This document shows, piece by piece, positions 7,432-13,807 of a stretch of 13,925 bases of DNA. The stretch lies in contig JAJZDL010000054.1 of NCBI GenBank assembly GCA_021851465.1, forward strand, positions 1 to 13,925. The letters are read 5' to 3'. Every line of letters starts with the position of its first letter. Position 1 is the stretch's first letter. The position numbers were made by a program, and so were the translations under genes. The notes under the pieces are model-generated. The model did not search any database and was not told the origin of the DNA. It was given only the letters and a program-made list of their open reading frames with translations. This DNA comes from Acidobacteriota bacterium. GTDB lineage: Bacteria; Acidobacteriota; Terriglobia; Terriglobales; Acidobacteriaceae.

Positions 7432-8346
7432 CTAGTCGCCGCCTTCGACCGAGACCGTCGCGCGCATTGTGTGGGTCGCGCCGGGAACCAGCGTCACCGC
7501 GCTCTCGCCCACGTTTGCCGTCTCCACGCACAGCATTCGCGGCCACGCATCCGGTTCCATGTCCGCCATCGTCGCCGCCAGCTCGCTCCACGGGTTCCAC
7601 ACCACCGTCGTGTGCGACCCCATCTTCTCGATCCGGATCTTCCGCTTCCCCGCAATGTCGTCGATCGCGCACGTCGCGGTCGTATGGCGATAGACGCGGT
7701 CGGTCCTTTGGGTGAACGCGAGTGCCGCCTCCGCCTGCACCTTCTCCTGCATCCCGTCCACCTTGTCGAGAAATGCCGTTCCCGCCAATCCGCTCACGGT
7801 CGCCTCTCGCACATCAGCCACCGCATAGTATGCGTGCATCGCCTCTTCAAACGCCAGCACCGCGTCCATCGCGTTGGAGGTGTTGGCCACGGTCAGCTCC
7901 AGCGTCAGCGTCCTGCCTACGATCACACGGTAGGCCAGCCGGAAGTGGTCGTAGCCCAGCGCGCGGCTCTCCGCGCTCGGCCCCAGCGTCAACAGCAGAT
8001 GCACCTCATCCCCGGCCACCGCCGCAAACTCCAGCGCCCACTCTGCCGTCCGCGCAAAGCCATGCTGCGGCCCCTGTCTGCCATCGTGTCGTGGCCCGAA
8101 CCAGGGAAAGATCACCGGCACGCCGCCGCGGATCGGCCTGCCCGCCGCCAGTTCCGTGCGCTCGCTCAGGAACAGCACCGGCTCCTTCCCCGATGGCATC
8201 CAGTGCGTCACATGCGCGCCGTGCAGGTAGATCGTCGCCTCTGCCGAGGCAGCGGTCACGCGCGCGCGCACCAACCCCGAATCCGTAGTCTCAAAGCCCA
8301 GAACCCCGGGCACCGCAAACCGCGCTTCCAGCTCCGCTCCATCCAT
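7432..8346 (-). CDS. D-hexose-6-phosphate mutarotase (YeaD-like aldose 1-epimerase family)
   Basis: These enzymes interconvert the alpha and beta anomers of glucose-6-phosphate and similar hexose phosphates in the cytosol. The 304 residues match the YeaD branch of the galactose-mutarotase superfamily: LHGAHVTHWMPSG (41-53), RPIRGGVPVIFPWFG (70-84), QHGFAR (94-99; first active-site His), AFEEAMHAYYAV (165-176; second His at 171) and CVETANV (273-279; catalytic Glu275). RGGVPVIFPWFG is diagnostic of the phosphate-using subgroup, since ordinary galactose mutarotase lacks it. The start ATG has AAGGGA nine bases upstream. It follows the phosphatidyltransferase gene by 54 bases and abuts maf, so it sits inside a four-gene unit of household functions. 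No metabolic link with maf is evident. Family assignment is strong. Confidence 0.93.
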   Translation of the reverse strand: MDGAELEARFAVPGVLGFETTDSGLVRARVTAASAEATIYLHGAHVTHWMPSGKEPVLFLSERTELAAGRPIRGGVPVIFPWFGPRHDGRQGPQHGFARTAEWALEFAAVAGDEVHLLLTLGPSAESRALGYDHFRLAYRVIVGRTLTLELTVANTSNAMDAVLAFEEAMHAYYAVADVREATVSGLAGTAFLDKVDGMQEKVQAEAALAFTQRTDRVYRHTTATCAIDDIAGKRKIRIEKMGSHTTVVWNPWSELAATMADMEPDAWPRMLCVETANVGESAVTLVPGATHTMRATVSVEGGD

Positions 8347-8400
8347 TGTTCGATGTCCCTTCGAGATCGCCGCGGCTTCGGCACCAACAGCGAATCCGAA

Positions 8401-9081
8401 CTACCGCGCCGCGCCCATCGTCTTCCGCCGCTCCGTCTCCAGATAGGTGTACCGGATGCGGTGGATGACGGTGATCGTCGAGAAGACCGCCAGCACCCAC
8501 AGGCACGGCGCCATCACACCCCAGCGGTTGAAGAGCGCGCCGAGGATGACGCAGACGATGCGCTCCGGCCGCTCCATGAAGCCCACCTTGCAGCTCCCGA
8601 TCAGCGCCTCCGCGCGTGCGCGCGTGTAGCTCACCATCACGCACGCCGTCATCACAAACGCCACCAGCCCCACATAGAAGAGCCGGTTGCCCCGCGCGTA
8701 GTAGATCAGCAGGCCGAAGAAGATCGCCACGTCGGAGTAGCGATCCAGTACAGAGTCGAAGAACGCACCGAAGACGCTCACCTGGTTGGTCTTGCGCGCC
8801 ACCCGCCCGTCCACCATGTCGAAGATGCCCGCGCCGATGATAATCAGCCCGGCGTAGACGAACATCCGGTTCGCGTCGTCGCCGCGCGCAAACCCGAAGA
8901 AACACGCCGCGCAGATGTTAATCACCAGGCCAAGGAAGGTGAGCACGTTGGGCGAGATCCTGGTCAGCGCCAACCCATTCACGATCTTCTGCAGCAACCA
9001 TCCGCTGCCCTTCCCGAATGCGCTCGTCCAGGTCATCTGTGTCTCGGCCGTCGTATTGCGTCCTTCACCGCTTGCAAGCAT
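8401..9081 (-). CDS. CDP-alcohol phosphatidyltransferase, inositol-phosphate-synthase-like
   Basis: An integral membrane enzyme that transfers a phosphatidyl group from CDP-diacylglycerol to an alcohol during phospholipid head-group synthesis. The complete family signature D-x2-D-G-x2-A-R-x8-G-x3-D-x3-D occupies residues 88-113 (Asp 88, 91, 109, 113 as metal and catalytic residues). Hydrophobic segments near 46-64, 73-90, 117-128, 135-151, 174-188 and 189-205 give about six helices. Residues 151-174 (SYTRARAEAL ... RPER) resemble the inositol-phosphate pocket of actinobacterial phosphatidylinositol-phosphate synthase and archaeal archaetidylinositol-phosphate synthase, rather than PgsA or PssA. 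The chosen ATG lies seven bases after the greA stop; an in-frame ATG at 9036 would still keep the whole core. Family certain; the inositol-phosphate acceptor is an inference from recalled motifs. Confidence 0.9.
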   Translation of the reverse strand: MLASGEGRNTTAETQMTWTSAFGKGSGWLLQKIVNGLALTRISPNVLTFLGLVINICAACFFGFARGDDANRMFVYAGLIIIGAGIFDMVDGRVARKTNQVSVFGAFFDSVLDRYSDVAIFFGLLIYYARGNRLFYVGLVAFVMTACVMVSYTRARAEALIGSCKVGFMERPERIVCVILGALFNRWGVMAPCLWVLAVFSTITVIHRIRYTYLETERRKTMGAAR

Positions 9082-9088
9082 AAACCAC

Positions 9089-9592
9089 TCATATCGCCAG
9101 CCCCGCGCCCGAGATGTCCTCTTCCACCGCATCGTGGACCGTCGTCAGCTTCAGCACCTCCAGTTCGCGCTTGCCGTTCGGCGTCACCACGGTCGCCACG
9201 TCGCCCACCGCCTTGCCCAGCAGCGCCCGCCCGATCGGCGATGTCGTCGAGATCAGGCCCTGTGTCACGTCCGTCTCCTCGCTCGTCACCAGCTTGTAGC
9301 TGATCTCCTCGTTCTTGCTGGAGTCGAAGACCACCACGGTCGCGCCGAACCCCACCTTGTCGCGCGGAATGTTCACCAGATTCACCATCGCCAGCTCGCC
9401 CATGCGCTTCTTCAACTGCCCTAGACGAGCGTTCACGAACACCTGGCGCTGCTTCGCCATGTGGTACTCCGCGTTCTCGCTCAGGTCGCCTAGCGCAACC
9501 GCGCGCTTGATCTCCGCCGGCAGCTCCGTCGTCAGCTCGCGCTCCAGCAACTTGATCTCTTCTTCCAACCGCTTCTTGATCTGATCTGGCAT
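9089..9592 (-). CDS. greA: Transcription elongation factor GreA
   Basis: GreA enters the secondary channel of RNA polymerase and stimulates cleavage of backtracked transcripts. The 167 residues (usual length about 158) show the N-terminal coiled coil: KKRLEEEIKLLERELTTELP, then LGDLSENAEYHMAKQRQ, whose acidic tip is Asp36 and Glu39. A second helix with LGQLKKRMGEL follows. The C-terminal FKBP-like domain includes VGFGATVVV, SYKLVTSEETDV, STTSPIGRALLGKAVGDVATVVTPNGKRELEVLKL. The ATG at 9592 has GGAAGG five bases upstream and matches the family N-terminus; an upstream ATG at 9631 adds 13 unusual residues. It leads the unit greA - phosphatidyltransferase - mutarotase - maf. Identification is secure. 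Confidence 0.96.
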   Translation of the reverse strand: MPDQIKKRLEEEIKLLERELTTELPAEIKRAVALGDLSENAEYHMAKQRQVFVNARLGQLKKRMGELAMVNLVNIPRDKVGFGATVVVFDSSKNEEISYKLVTSEETDVTQGLISTTSPIGRALLGKAVGDVATVVTPNGKRELEVLKLTTVHDAVEEDISGAGLAI

Positions 9593-9657
9593 GGGGGCCT
9601 TCCGAATCTCTCTGTGCGTGCGCCCAACCAAGCATGGCCACGCTAAGTCGAAACTCC

Positions 9658-9663
9658 ATTATA
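9658..9663 (-). promoter_or_regulatory. Candidate -10 box for the greA operon
   Basis: On the minus strand this reads TATAAT exactly, 65 bases upstream of the greA ATG, giving a leader of about 55-60 bases. With a 17-base spacer the -35 position reads CTGGAT, a poor match, so the site rests mainly on the -10 hexamer in a GC-rich setting. Confidence 0.4.
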
Positions 9664-9785
9664 CGTCCCAGGCCGTGCCAATCCAGCCACCGGCTGCGTC
9701 CATCTCGGCCCACTGCCCGGAAGCCTCTGGGCACTGCTGCGTGGCAACTCACGCCACACTCAGGGCCTTGCAGCTTCTTCCCAAG

Positions 9786-9802
9786 CCTCAAGGGTCTTGA
9801 GG
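9786..9802. repeat. Short inverted repeat
   Basis: CCTCAAG (9786-9792) and CTTGAGG (9796-9802) are perfect complements around a three-base loop. No T-run is adjacent. The role is unknown; it could be an operator-like site or part of a dispersed intergenic repeat. Confidence 0.35.
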
Positions 9803-9834
9803 GCCTCGCGCCTAAAAATGCCCTGCACACTTCA

Positions 9835-9863
9835 CCGGGCTTGTCGCGGAAACTAAAGCCCGG
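9835..9863. repeat. Inverted repeat CCGGGCTT / AAGCCCGG
   Basis: CCGGGCTT (9835-9842) pairs perfectly with AAGCCCGG (9856-9863) over a 13-base loop. It lies upstream of the greA promoter candidate and beyond the radical SAM terminator, so it belongs to neither gene body. It could be a hairpin of a dispersed intergenic repeat; copies elsewhere cannot be tested in this window. Confidence 0.4.
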
Positions 9864-9974
9864 TTGAATGAGCGTTGCTTTGGCGGGAGTGAAGTTTCAC
9901 CCTATCAAGACGGAGAGCCATGCAGAGATCTCACAAGCCAAAAATCCTTTGCATCGATGGTCCAGGACGGCTCG

Positions 9975-10012
9975 CTTAAAATGTTAGGGCCACTCCGGCG
10001 AGTGGCTCTAAC
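9975..10012 (-). terminator. Intrinsic terminator of the radical SAM gene
   Basis: GTTAGGGCCACTC (9983-9995) and GAGTGGCTCTAAC (10000-10012) form a 13-bp stem with one wobble pair and a four-base loop. Read on the minus strand it starts 18 bases after the radical SAM stop and is followed by ATTTTAAG, a short T-run. Stem, spacing and T-run all fit a Rho-independent terminator for that strand; no T-run follows on the plus strand. Confidence 0.8.
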
Positions 10013-10030
10013 GGTACAGCGCGCAGTGGG

Positions 10031-12127
10031 TTATTCCGAGGGGACGGCCTCTTCGACCTGCACCGGCGCGGCGGGCTTGATCTCGTCAAGCGAGATGAAG
10101 CCCGCGGGCGCGTCCGGCTCCTGCAGGATCTCCTTGCGGTAGAGCTTGGCCATGCGCGCATTTTCGGCGTCCTGCTTCAGCTTGGCGTCGCGTGCGCGGA
10201 TCTTCTCCTCGCGGGCGTTCTTGGCGATGCCGGATTTCTCGAAGGTGTCGTTGGCCGCCGCATTGACGTGGGATTCGTTGAGCACCAGGTCGTACTTGTC
10301 CTGCATGTCGAGGCCGACCTTCTTGCCGCCGGCGAAGATCTCGTGCCGCCCGTGCTCCTCGTACCACTTGGTCAGCGTCGAGGTCATGTGCATCTTCTCG
10401 ATGATGTTGCGCCAGCCCACACCGGTGTTGTAGGCGCAGAAGCTGATCTCGCCCTCTTGGGTGGCGTAAGGGATGATGCACTGCTCGGTGCGGCGGAAGT
10501 CGTAGTTGAAGAGATCCTGGAACCACATCCCTGCGATGAAGAGGAAGTTCCAACGGTCGCCGCGGCGTTTCTTGATGTCTTCCATCGTGCGGTCGGCGGT
10601 GACCTTGCCGTAGTCGCGTCCGCTGGCGCCGAAGCTCTTGTCGAACTTGGTGAGCAGGTCCTTGATCTTGAAGTGGGTGGGCGCCATGTCCGGCTTGTAG
10701 TTGCGGATGAGCGCCAGCGCCGCGCCGATCATCGTGACGACCTTGCCGCGGGCCGCGTCGTTGACCCGGGCGATGTCCTTGGCGAGGTTCTCGGCGTCGA
10801 TGAAGGCGGTCACCGGAACGGCCTCCTTGGTCTCCTTGTCGATCATCAGCGCCATGGAGATGCCGCAGTTGGGGTGACATCCGCAGGTGAGTTGGCCCCA
10901 CTCGCGGTCCGGGCCGTGAACCAGGTCGGCCCAGTCGGAGAAGGTGGACATGAAGGAGATGGGGAACCAGTCGCGCGTCGGCTCGCCCAGGCCGGTCTGG
11001 TTCTTGACGTCGTGCGCCATGTGCGAGAGGGTGTAGCGCTGGGCCTCGCGGCGCTCGTCGCTGATGGCCTCGTCGCGGCCCGTGAAGCTGACCGGCTGGA
11101 AGCTGAGGAAGTTGATCTTCTTCGGGTTGTCCAGCGCGAACTGGATGATGCGTCCCACCTGCTCGTTGTTGATCCCGTTGACGATGGTGGTCACCGGCAC
11201 GATGTCCACGCCGGCCTCGTAGAGGTTGTGGATGGCTTGCAGCTTGACGTCGAATGCGTTGCCCACCTTGCGGTGCGAGTTGGCGGCGTTGCCGATGCCG
11301 TCGAACTGGAGGTAGACGTAACGCAGGCCCGCGTCGGCGGCGGCCTTGGCAAACTCCTTCGACTTGGCGAACTCGATGCCGTTGGTGGCCGCCTGTACGC
11401 TGGTGTAGCCCACCTTGCGCGCATACGCGACGGCGTCCAGGAAGTACGGCGAGAGCGTCGGCTCGCCACCGGAGAACTGCACGCTCATCTGCCGCTTGGG
11501 CTTGATGGTGACGGCGTTGTCCAGCATGGTCTTGATCTCGTCCCAGGTAAGTTCATGCACGAAGCCGACCTGGTTGGCGTCCATGAAGCAGGGATCGCAC
11601 ATCATGTTGCACCGGTTGGTCAGGTCGATGGTCAGCACCGAGCCGCGGCCGTGGGTGACGGTTGATGTGCCGTGGTTGTGCAGCTTCTCGTCGTTGTGGG
11701 CGCGGATGTCGCGGCCGGGGAAGACCTCTTCCAGGTGGCGCATGAAGGCCGGGTCGATGGACATCACGTCCTCGAAGTGGCCGTGGATGGGGCAGTCCTT
11801 GACCATCAGGATCTTGCCGTCGCGCTCGATGATCTGCGCCTTCAGCTCGCCGACCTTTTCGTTCAGCAGAATCTCATGGGGCAGCTTGCCGTCCACAATC
11901 TGTTGGCGGATCTCCGGCACGCACTTGGGGCAGAGAGAGTCCGTGGTGCGCGGCCAGCCGAGGGGTGGCTTCTCCTTCTGGTAGCTCTTCAGCAACGGCT
12001 TGTCGCTCCACTTGGGCGTAAAGCTCGGGCTGTCGCCGACCATCGCGTTGAGCTTGCTGTAGACCACCCAACCGCCCTTGGCGGCCTGCACCAAAACTTT
12101 TTCCATCAACTTTGCGCGCTTTGCCAT
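10031..12127 (-). CDS. Radical SAM protein, tetraether / membrane-spanning lipid synthase (Tes/Mss) type
   Basis: Start chosen at the ATG with AGGAG eight bases upstream, giving 698 residues; the frame is open for 91 further upstream codons but these resemble nothing. Residues 60-125 form a small metal-site module: LCPKC (65-69) and KDCPIHGHF (110-118). The radical SAM core follows, with TNRCNMMCDPC (170-180; Cys173, 177, 180 for the [4Fe-4S] cluster that cleaves SAM) and FSGGEPTLSPYF (218-229). Further cysteines are CGCHPNC (415-421), Cys550 and Cys564, plausible ligands of auxiliary clusters. A charged helical tail (636-672) and a Pro/Glu-rich end follow. The CPxC-CPxHG-TNRCNxxC order is that of archaeal Tes, which couples lipid tails by C-C bond formation between methyl carbons. 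In Acidobacteriota the product would be iso-diabolic acid lipids. It is a single-gene unit with its own terminator. Radical SAM membership is certain; lipid function is inferred from family knowledge. Confidence 0.9.
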   Translation of the reverse strand: MAKRAKLMEKVLVQAAKGGWVVYSKLNAMVGDSPSFTPKWSDKPLLKSYQKEKPPLGWPRTTDSLCPKCVPEIRQQIVDGKLPHEILLNEKVGELKAQIIERDGKILMVKDCPIHGHFEDVMSIDPAFMRHLEEVFPGRDIRAHNDEKLHNHGTSTVTHGRGSVLTIDLTNRCNMMCDPCFMDANQVGFVHELTWDEIKTMLDNAVTIKPKRQMSVQFSGGEPTLSPYFLDAVAYARKVGYTSVQAATNGIEFAKSKEFAKAAADAGLRYVYLQFDGIGNAANSHRKVGNAFDVKLQAIHNLYEAGVDIVPVTTIVNGINNEQVGRIIQFALDNPKKINFLSFQPVSFTGRDEAISDERREAQRYTLSHMAHDVKNQTGLGEPTRDWFPISFMSTFSDWADLVHGPDREWGQLTCGCHPNCGISMALMIDKETKEAVPVTAFIDAENLAKDIARVNDAARGKVVTMIGAALALIRNYKPDMAPTHFKIKDLLTKFDKSFGASGRDYGKVTADRTMEDIKKRRGDRWNFLFIAGMWFQDLFNYDFRRTEQCIIPYATQEGEISFCAYNTGVGWRNIIEKMHMTSTLTKWYEEHGRHEIFAGGKKVGLDMQDKYDLVLNESHVNAAANDTFEKSGIAKNAREEKIRARDAKLKQDAENARMAKLYRKEILQEPDAPAGFISLDEIKPAAPVQVEEAVPSE

Positions 12128-12141
12128 GTGTGTCTCTCCTA
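12128..12141 (-). promoter_or_regulatory. Ribosome binding site deciding the radical SAM start
   Basis: On the minus strand the sequence reads AGGAGAGACACAC directly before the ATG at 12127. The AGGAG core is eight bases from the start codon. No comparable site precedes the longer open frame, which supports the 698-residue form. Confidence 0.8.
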
Positions 12142-12257
12142 TGAGGAATGTTGGCCGAACCGAAGCTCTCTCGCCCTGAGCTTCCAACGACAAAACCTTG
12201 CAGCGATCCATCGACTCAGGATGCAAGCGGGACTGGTGTTGCAAGACAGAACCCGGT

Positions 12258-12274
12258 TGCATTCGTACGATGCA
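12258..12274. promoter_or_regulatory. Imperfect palindrome, possible operator
   Basis: The 17 bases TGCATTCGTACGATGCA become a perfect palindrome (TGCATCGTACGATGCA) when one T is removed. It lies about 130 bases upstream of the radical SAM start, where a regulator of that gene could bind. This is a sequence observation; no regulator is known from the window. Confidence 0.35.
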
Positions 12275-12538
12275 TTCCAGCCTCAAGAGTACGCAGCAGA
12301 TGGCTGCATTTGAAGGATTGAATAGTGAACGGCGAGATGCTGCATTGGATGGGGAAAACGGGCGTCGAACGGCGCCCCGGCGGCCGGGCAGGCGGTTCAC
12401 CGGGGAAGCAGAAACAAGAGATATGTAAGAATTGTTCTATGCACTCGGCAAGTAAATTGCTCAACCGCTAACGCACAGATCGATGCGCGAACCGGACGGG
12501 GAACAGACACGGCAGAAATATCCCGGAGAACCACCTCG

Positions 12539-13807
12539 ATGTCCTTGAAGTTCCGCTGCACAACTTTAACCGCTGCCTGCCTTGCACTCGCTCTGCTGTG
12601 TGCTGCGCTGCCGTGCGTAGCGCAGGTCGGCGCGACGACCGTGCATCGGCGCACACGCTCTTCGGCTGCCTCGAAGAGCGGCTCGTCGCAGGCTGCGGCA
12701 TCGCACAGGACAGCATCGCGCAGGACAGGGCCGACCCGAAGAGCCACGTCCAGCGCAATCCGTCGCGCATCCACCAGCGGCACACATACGCTCAGGGCGC
12801 GCCGCCACCGCGTCTACGCCGAGCGATTCTATGCCAGCTCCTTCACCGACGACCCCACGCTGGGGGATTCGACGGCCGGCGAAGACCCGGTTGTGCGCGC
12901 CGCGGCGGTCCAGGCACTGGGCAATATGAACGGAACGGCACTGGCCATCGACCCGTCCAACGGCCGCATTCTGGCGATGGTCAACCAGAAGCTGGCACTT
13001 TCGAGCGGAGCGGAGCCCTGCTCGACCATCAAGCTGGCCGTCACCCTGGCAGCGCTCGACGAGGGTCTGATTACGCGCGATACGCCCGTCAATCTGGGCG
13101 GCCACTACACGCTCACGCTGACCCCGGCACTGGCACACTCCGTCAATCCGTACTTCGAGACGCTGGGCCGCCTGATGGGCTTCGAGCGCGTCAAGTACTA
13201 CGCCAACCTCTTCGGACTCGGCGAACTTGCCGGATACAACATTCCCGGAGAGCAACTCGGCGTGTATCCCGACACGGAGCTGCCCGCGAAGCTGGGCGGC
13301 GTGGGCCGCATGTGCTCCTTTGGCGAGAGCATCTCCATGACGCCGCTCCAACTGGGCGCGCTGGTCTCGGCCATCGCCAACGGAGGCACGCTCTACTACT
13401 TGCAGCATCCTCAGACCCCCGAGGAGATCGCCTCGTTCGTCCCGAAGGTCAAGCGCACACTCAACATCGCTCCACTCATCCCGCAGATGCTCGACGGAAT
13501 GGAGGGTGCCGTGGACTACGGGACTGCACGCTCCCTGCGCGCCAGCTTCCGCGAGTTTCCCGTGCTGGGCAAGACCGGGACCTGCTCGAACAACGGCACG
13601 CGGTTCGGCTGGTTCGCCTCCTACGCAGACACCCCGACCGGACGCATCGTGACGGTGGTCTTTCTGGAGGGCGGACGGCCGACCTATGGTCCGAAGGCTG
13701 CCGAACTTACCGGCCAGTTCTATCGCGCACTCTGGGACCGCAACTACTTCGACGCGAAGACCCCACAGGTCGCCGCCTCCAACCATTCCAACCGCGCCAC
13801 TCCATAG
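12539..13807 (+). CDS. Exported penicillin-binding transpeptidase-domain protein
   Basis: This 422-residue serine acyl-enzyme of the penicillin-binding superfamily would cross-link or trim peptidoglycan in the periplasm. Residues 1-29 are a hydrophobic export signal (TLTAACLALALLCAALPCVAQ). Residues 35-92 are a linker very rich in Arg, Ser, Thr and Ala, strongly positive. The transpeptidase domain carries all three signature motifs: S162-T-I-K165 (SxxK, nucleophile), S201-V-N203 (SxN) and K345-T-G-T348 (KTGT), with TALAIDPSNGRILAMVNQ (133-150) leading in and SMTPLQLGALVSAIANGG (266-283) between. The dimerisation domain of class B PBPs and the glycosyltransferase of class A are both absent. 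SxxK and SxN are only 39 residues apart. The ATG has GGAGA about ten bases upstream. Superfamily certain; transpeptidase versus regulatory or beta-lactam-sensing role is open. Confidence 0.9.
   Translation: MSLKFRCTTLTAACLALALLCAALPCVAQVGATTVHRRTRSSAASKSGSSQAAASHRTASRRTGPTRRATSSAIRRASTSGTHTLRARRHRVYAERFYASSFTDDPTLGDSTAGEDPVVRAAAVQALGNMNGTALAIDPSNGRILAMVNQKLALSSGAEPCSTIKLAVTLAALDEGLITRDTPVNLGGHYTLTLTPALAHSVNPYFETLGRLMGFERVKYYANLFGLGELAGYNIPGEQLGVYPDTELPAKLGGVGRMCSFGESISMTPLQLGALVSAIANGGTLYYLQHPQTPEEIASFVPKVKRTLNIAPLIPQMLDGMEGAVDYGTARSLRASFREFPVLGKTGTCSNNGTRFGWFASYADTPTGRIVTVVFLEGGRPTYGPKAAELTGQFYRALWDRNYFDAKTPQVAASNHSNRATP

Larger units (their letters stand above)
9593..10030. other. Intergenic region upstream of greA
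   Basis: This 438-base stretch lies between the greA start and the radical SAM stop, both on the minus strand. It holds the greA -10 candidate, two perfect inverted repeats (9786-9802 and 9835-9863) and the terminator of the radical SAM gene (9983-10012). Short frames on the plus strand give Arg/Ser/Pro-rich products without family resemblance, so I do not call a gene. Confidence 0.55.
12128..12538. other. Divergent intergenic region with repeated TGCATT motifs
   Basis: This 411-base gap separates the divergent starts of the radical SAM gene (minus) and the transpeptidase gene (plus), so promoters of both should lie here. I find no convincing -35/-10 pair on either strand. TGCATT occurs four times on the plus strand within 90 bases (12258, 12271, 12305, 12341), and the first two form an imperfect palindrome. 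No coding sequence with family resemblance is visible. Confidence 0.5.

Noticed and set aside
7048..9303. A 751-codon open frame on the plus strand
   Set aside because: It lies antisense to maf, the mutarotase, the phosphatidyltransferase and greA. Its product is Arg/His/Pro-rich with no domain pattern, as expected for the complementary frame of GC-rich genes.
9591..10142. Short plus-strand frames between greA and the radical SAM gene
   Set aside because: They overlap the greA leader and the terminator; composition is Ser/Arg/Pro-rich without domain pattern, so repeat or leader sequence is more likely than a gene.
10268..11665. A 465-codon open frame on the plus strand
   Set aside because: It is antisense to the radical SAM gene, Val/Asp/Gly/Leu-biased, and lacks any motif.
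12128..12400. A 91-residue N-terminal extension of the radical SAM protein
   Set aside because: The frame is open, but the extension resembles no domain, and a strong ribosome binding site marks the internal ATG at 12127.
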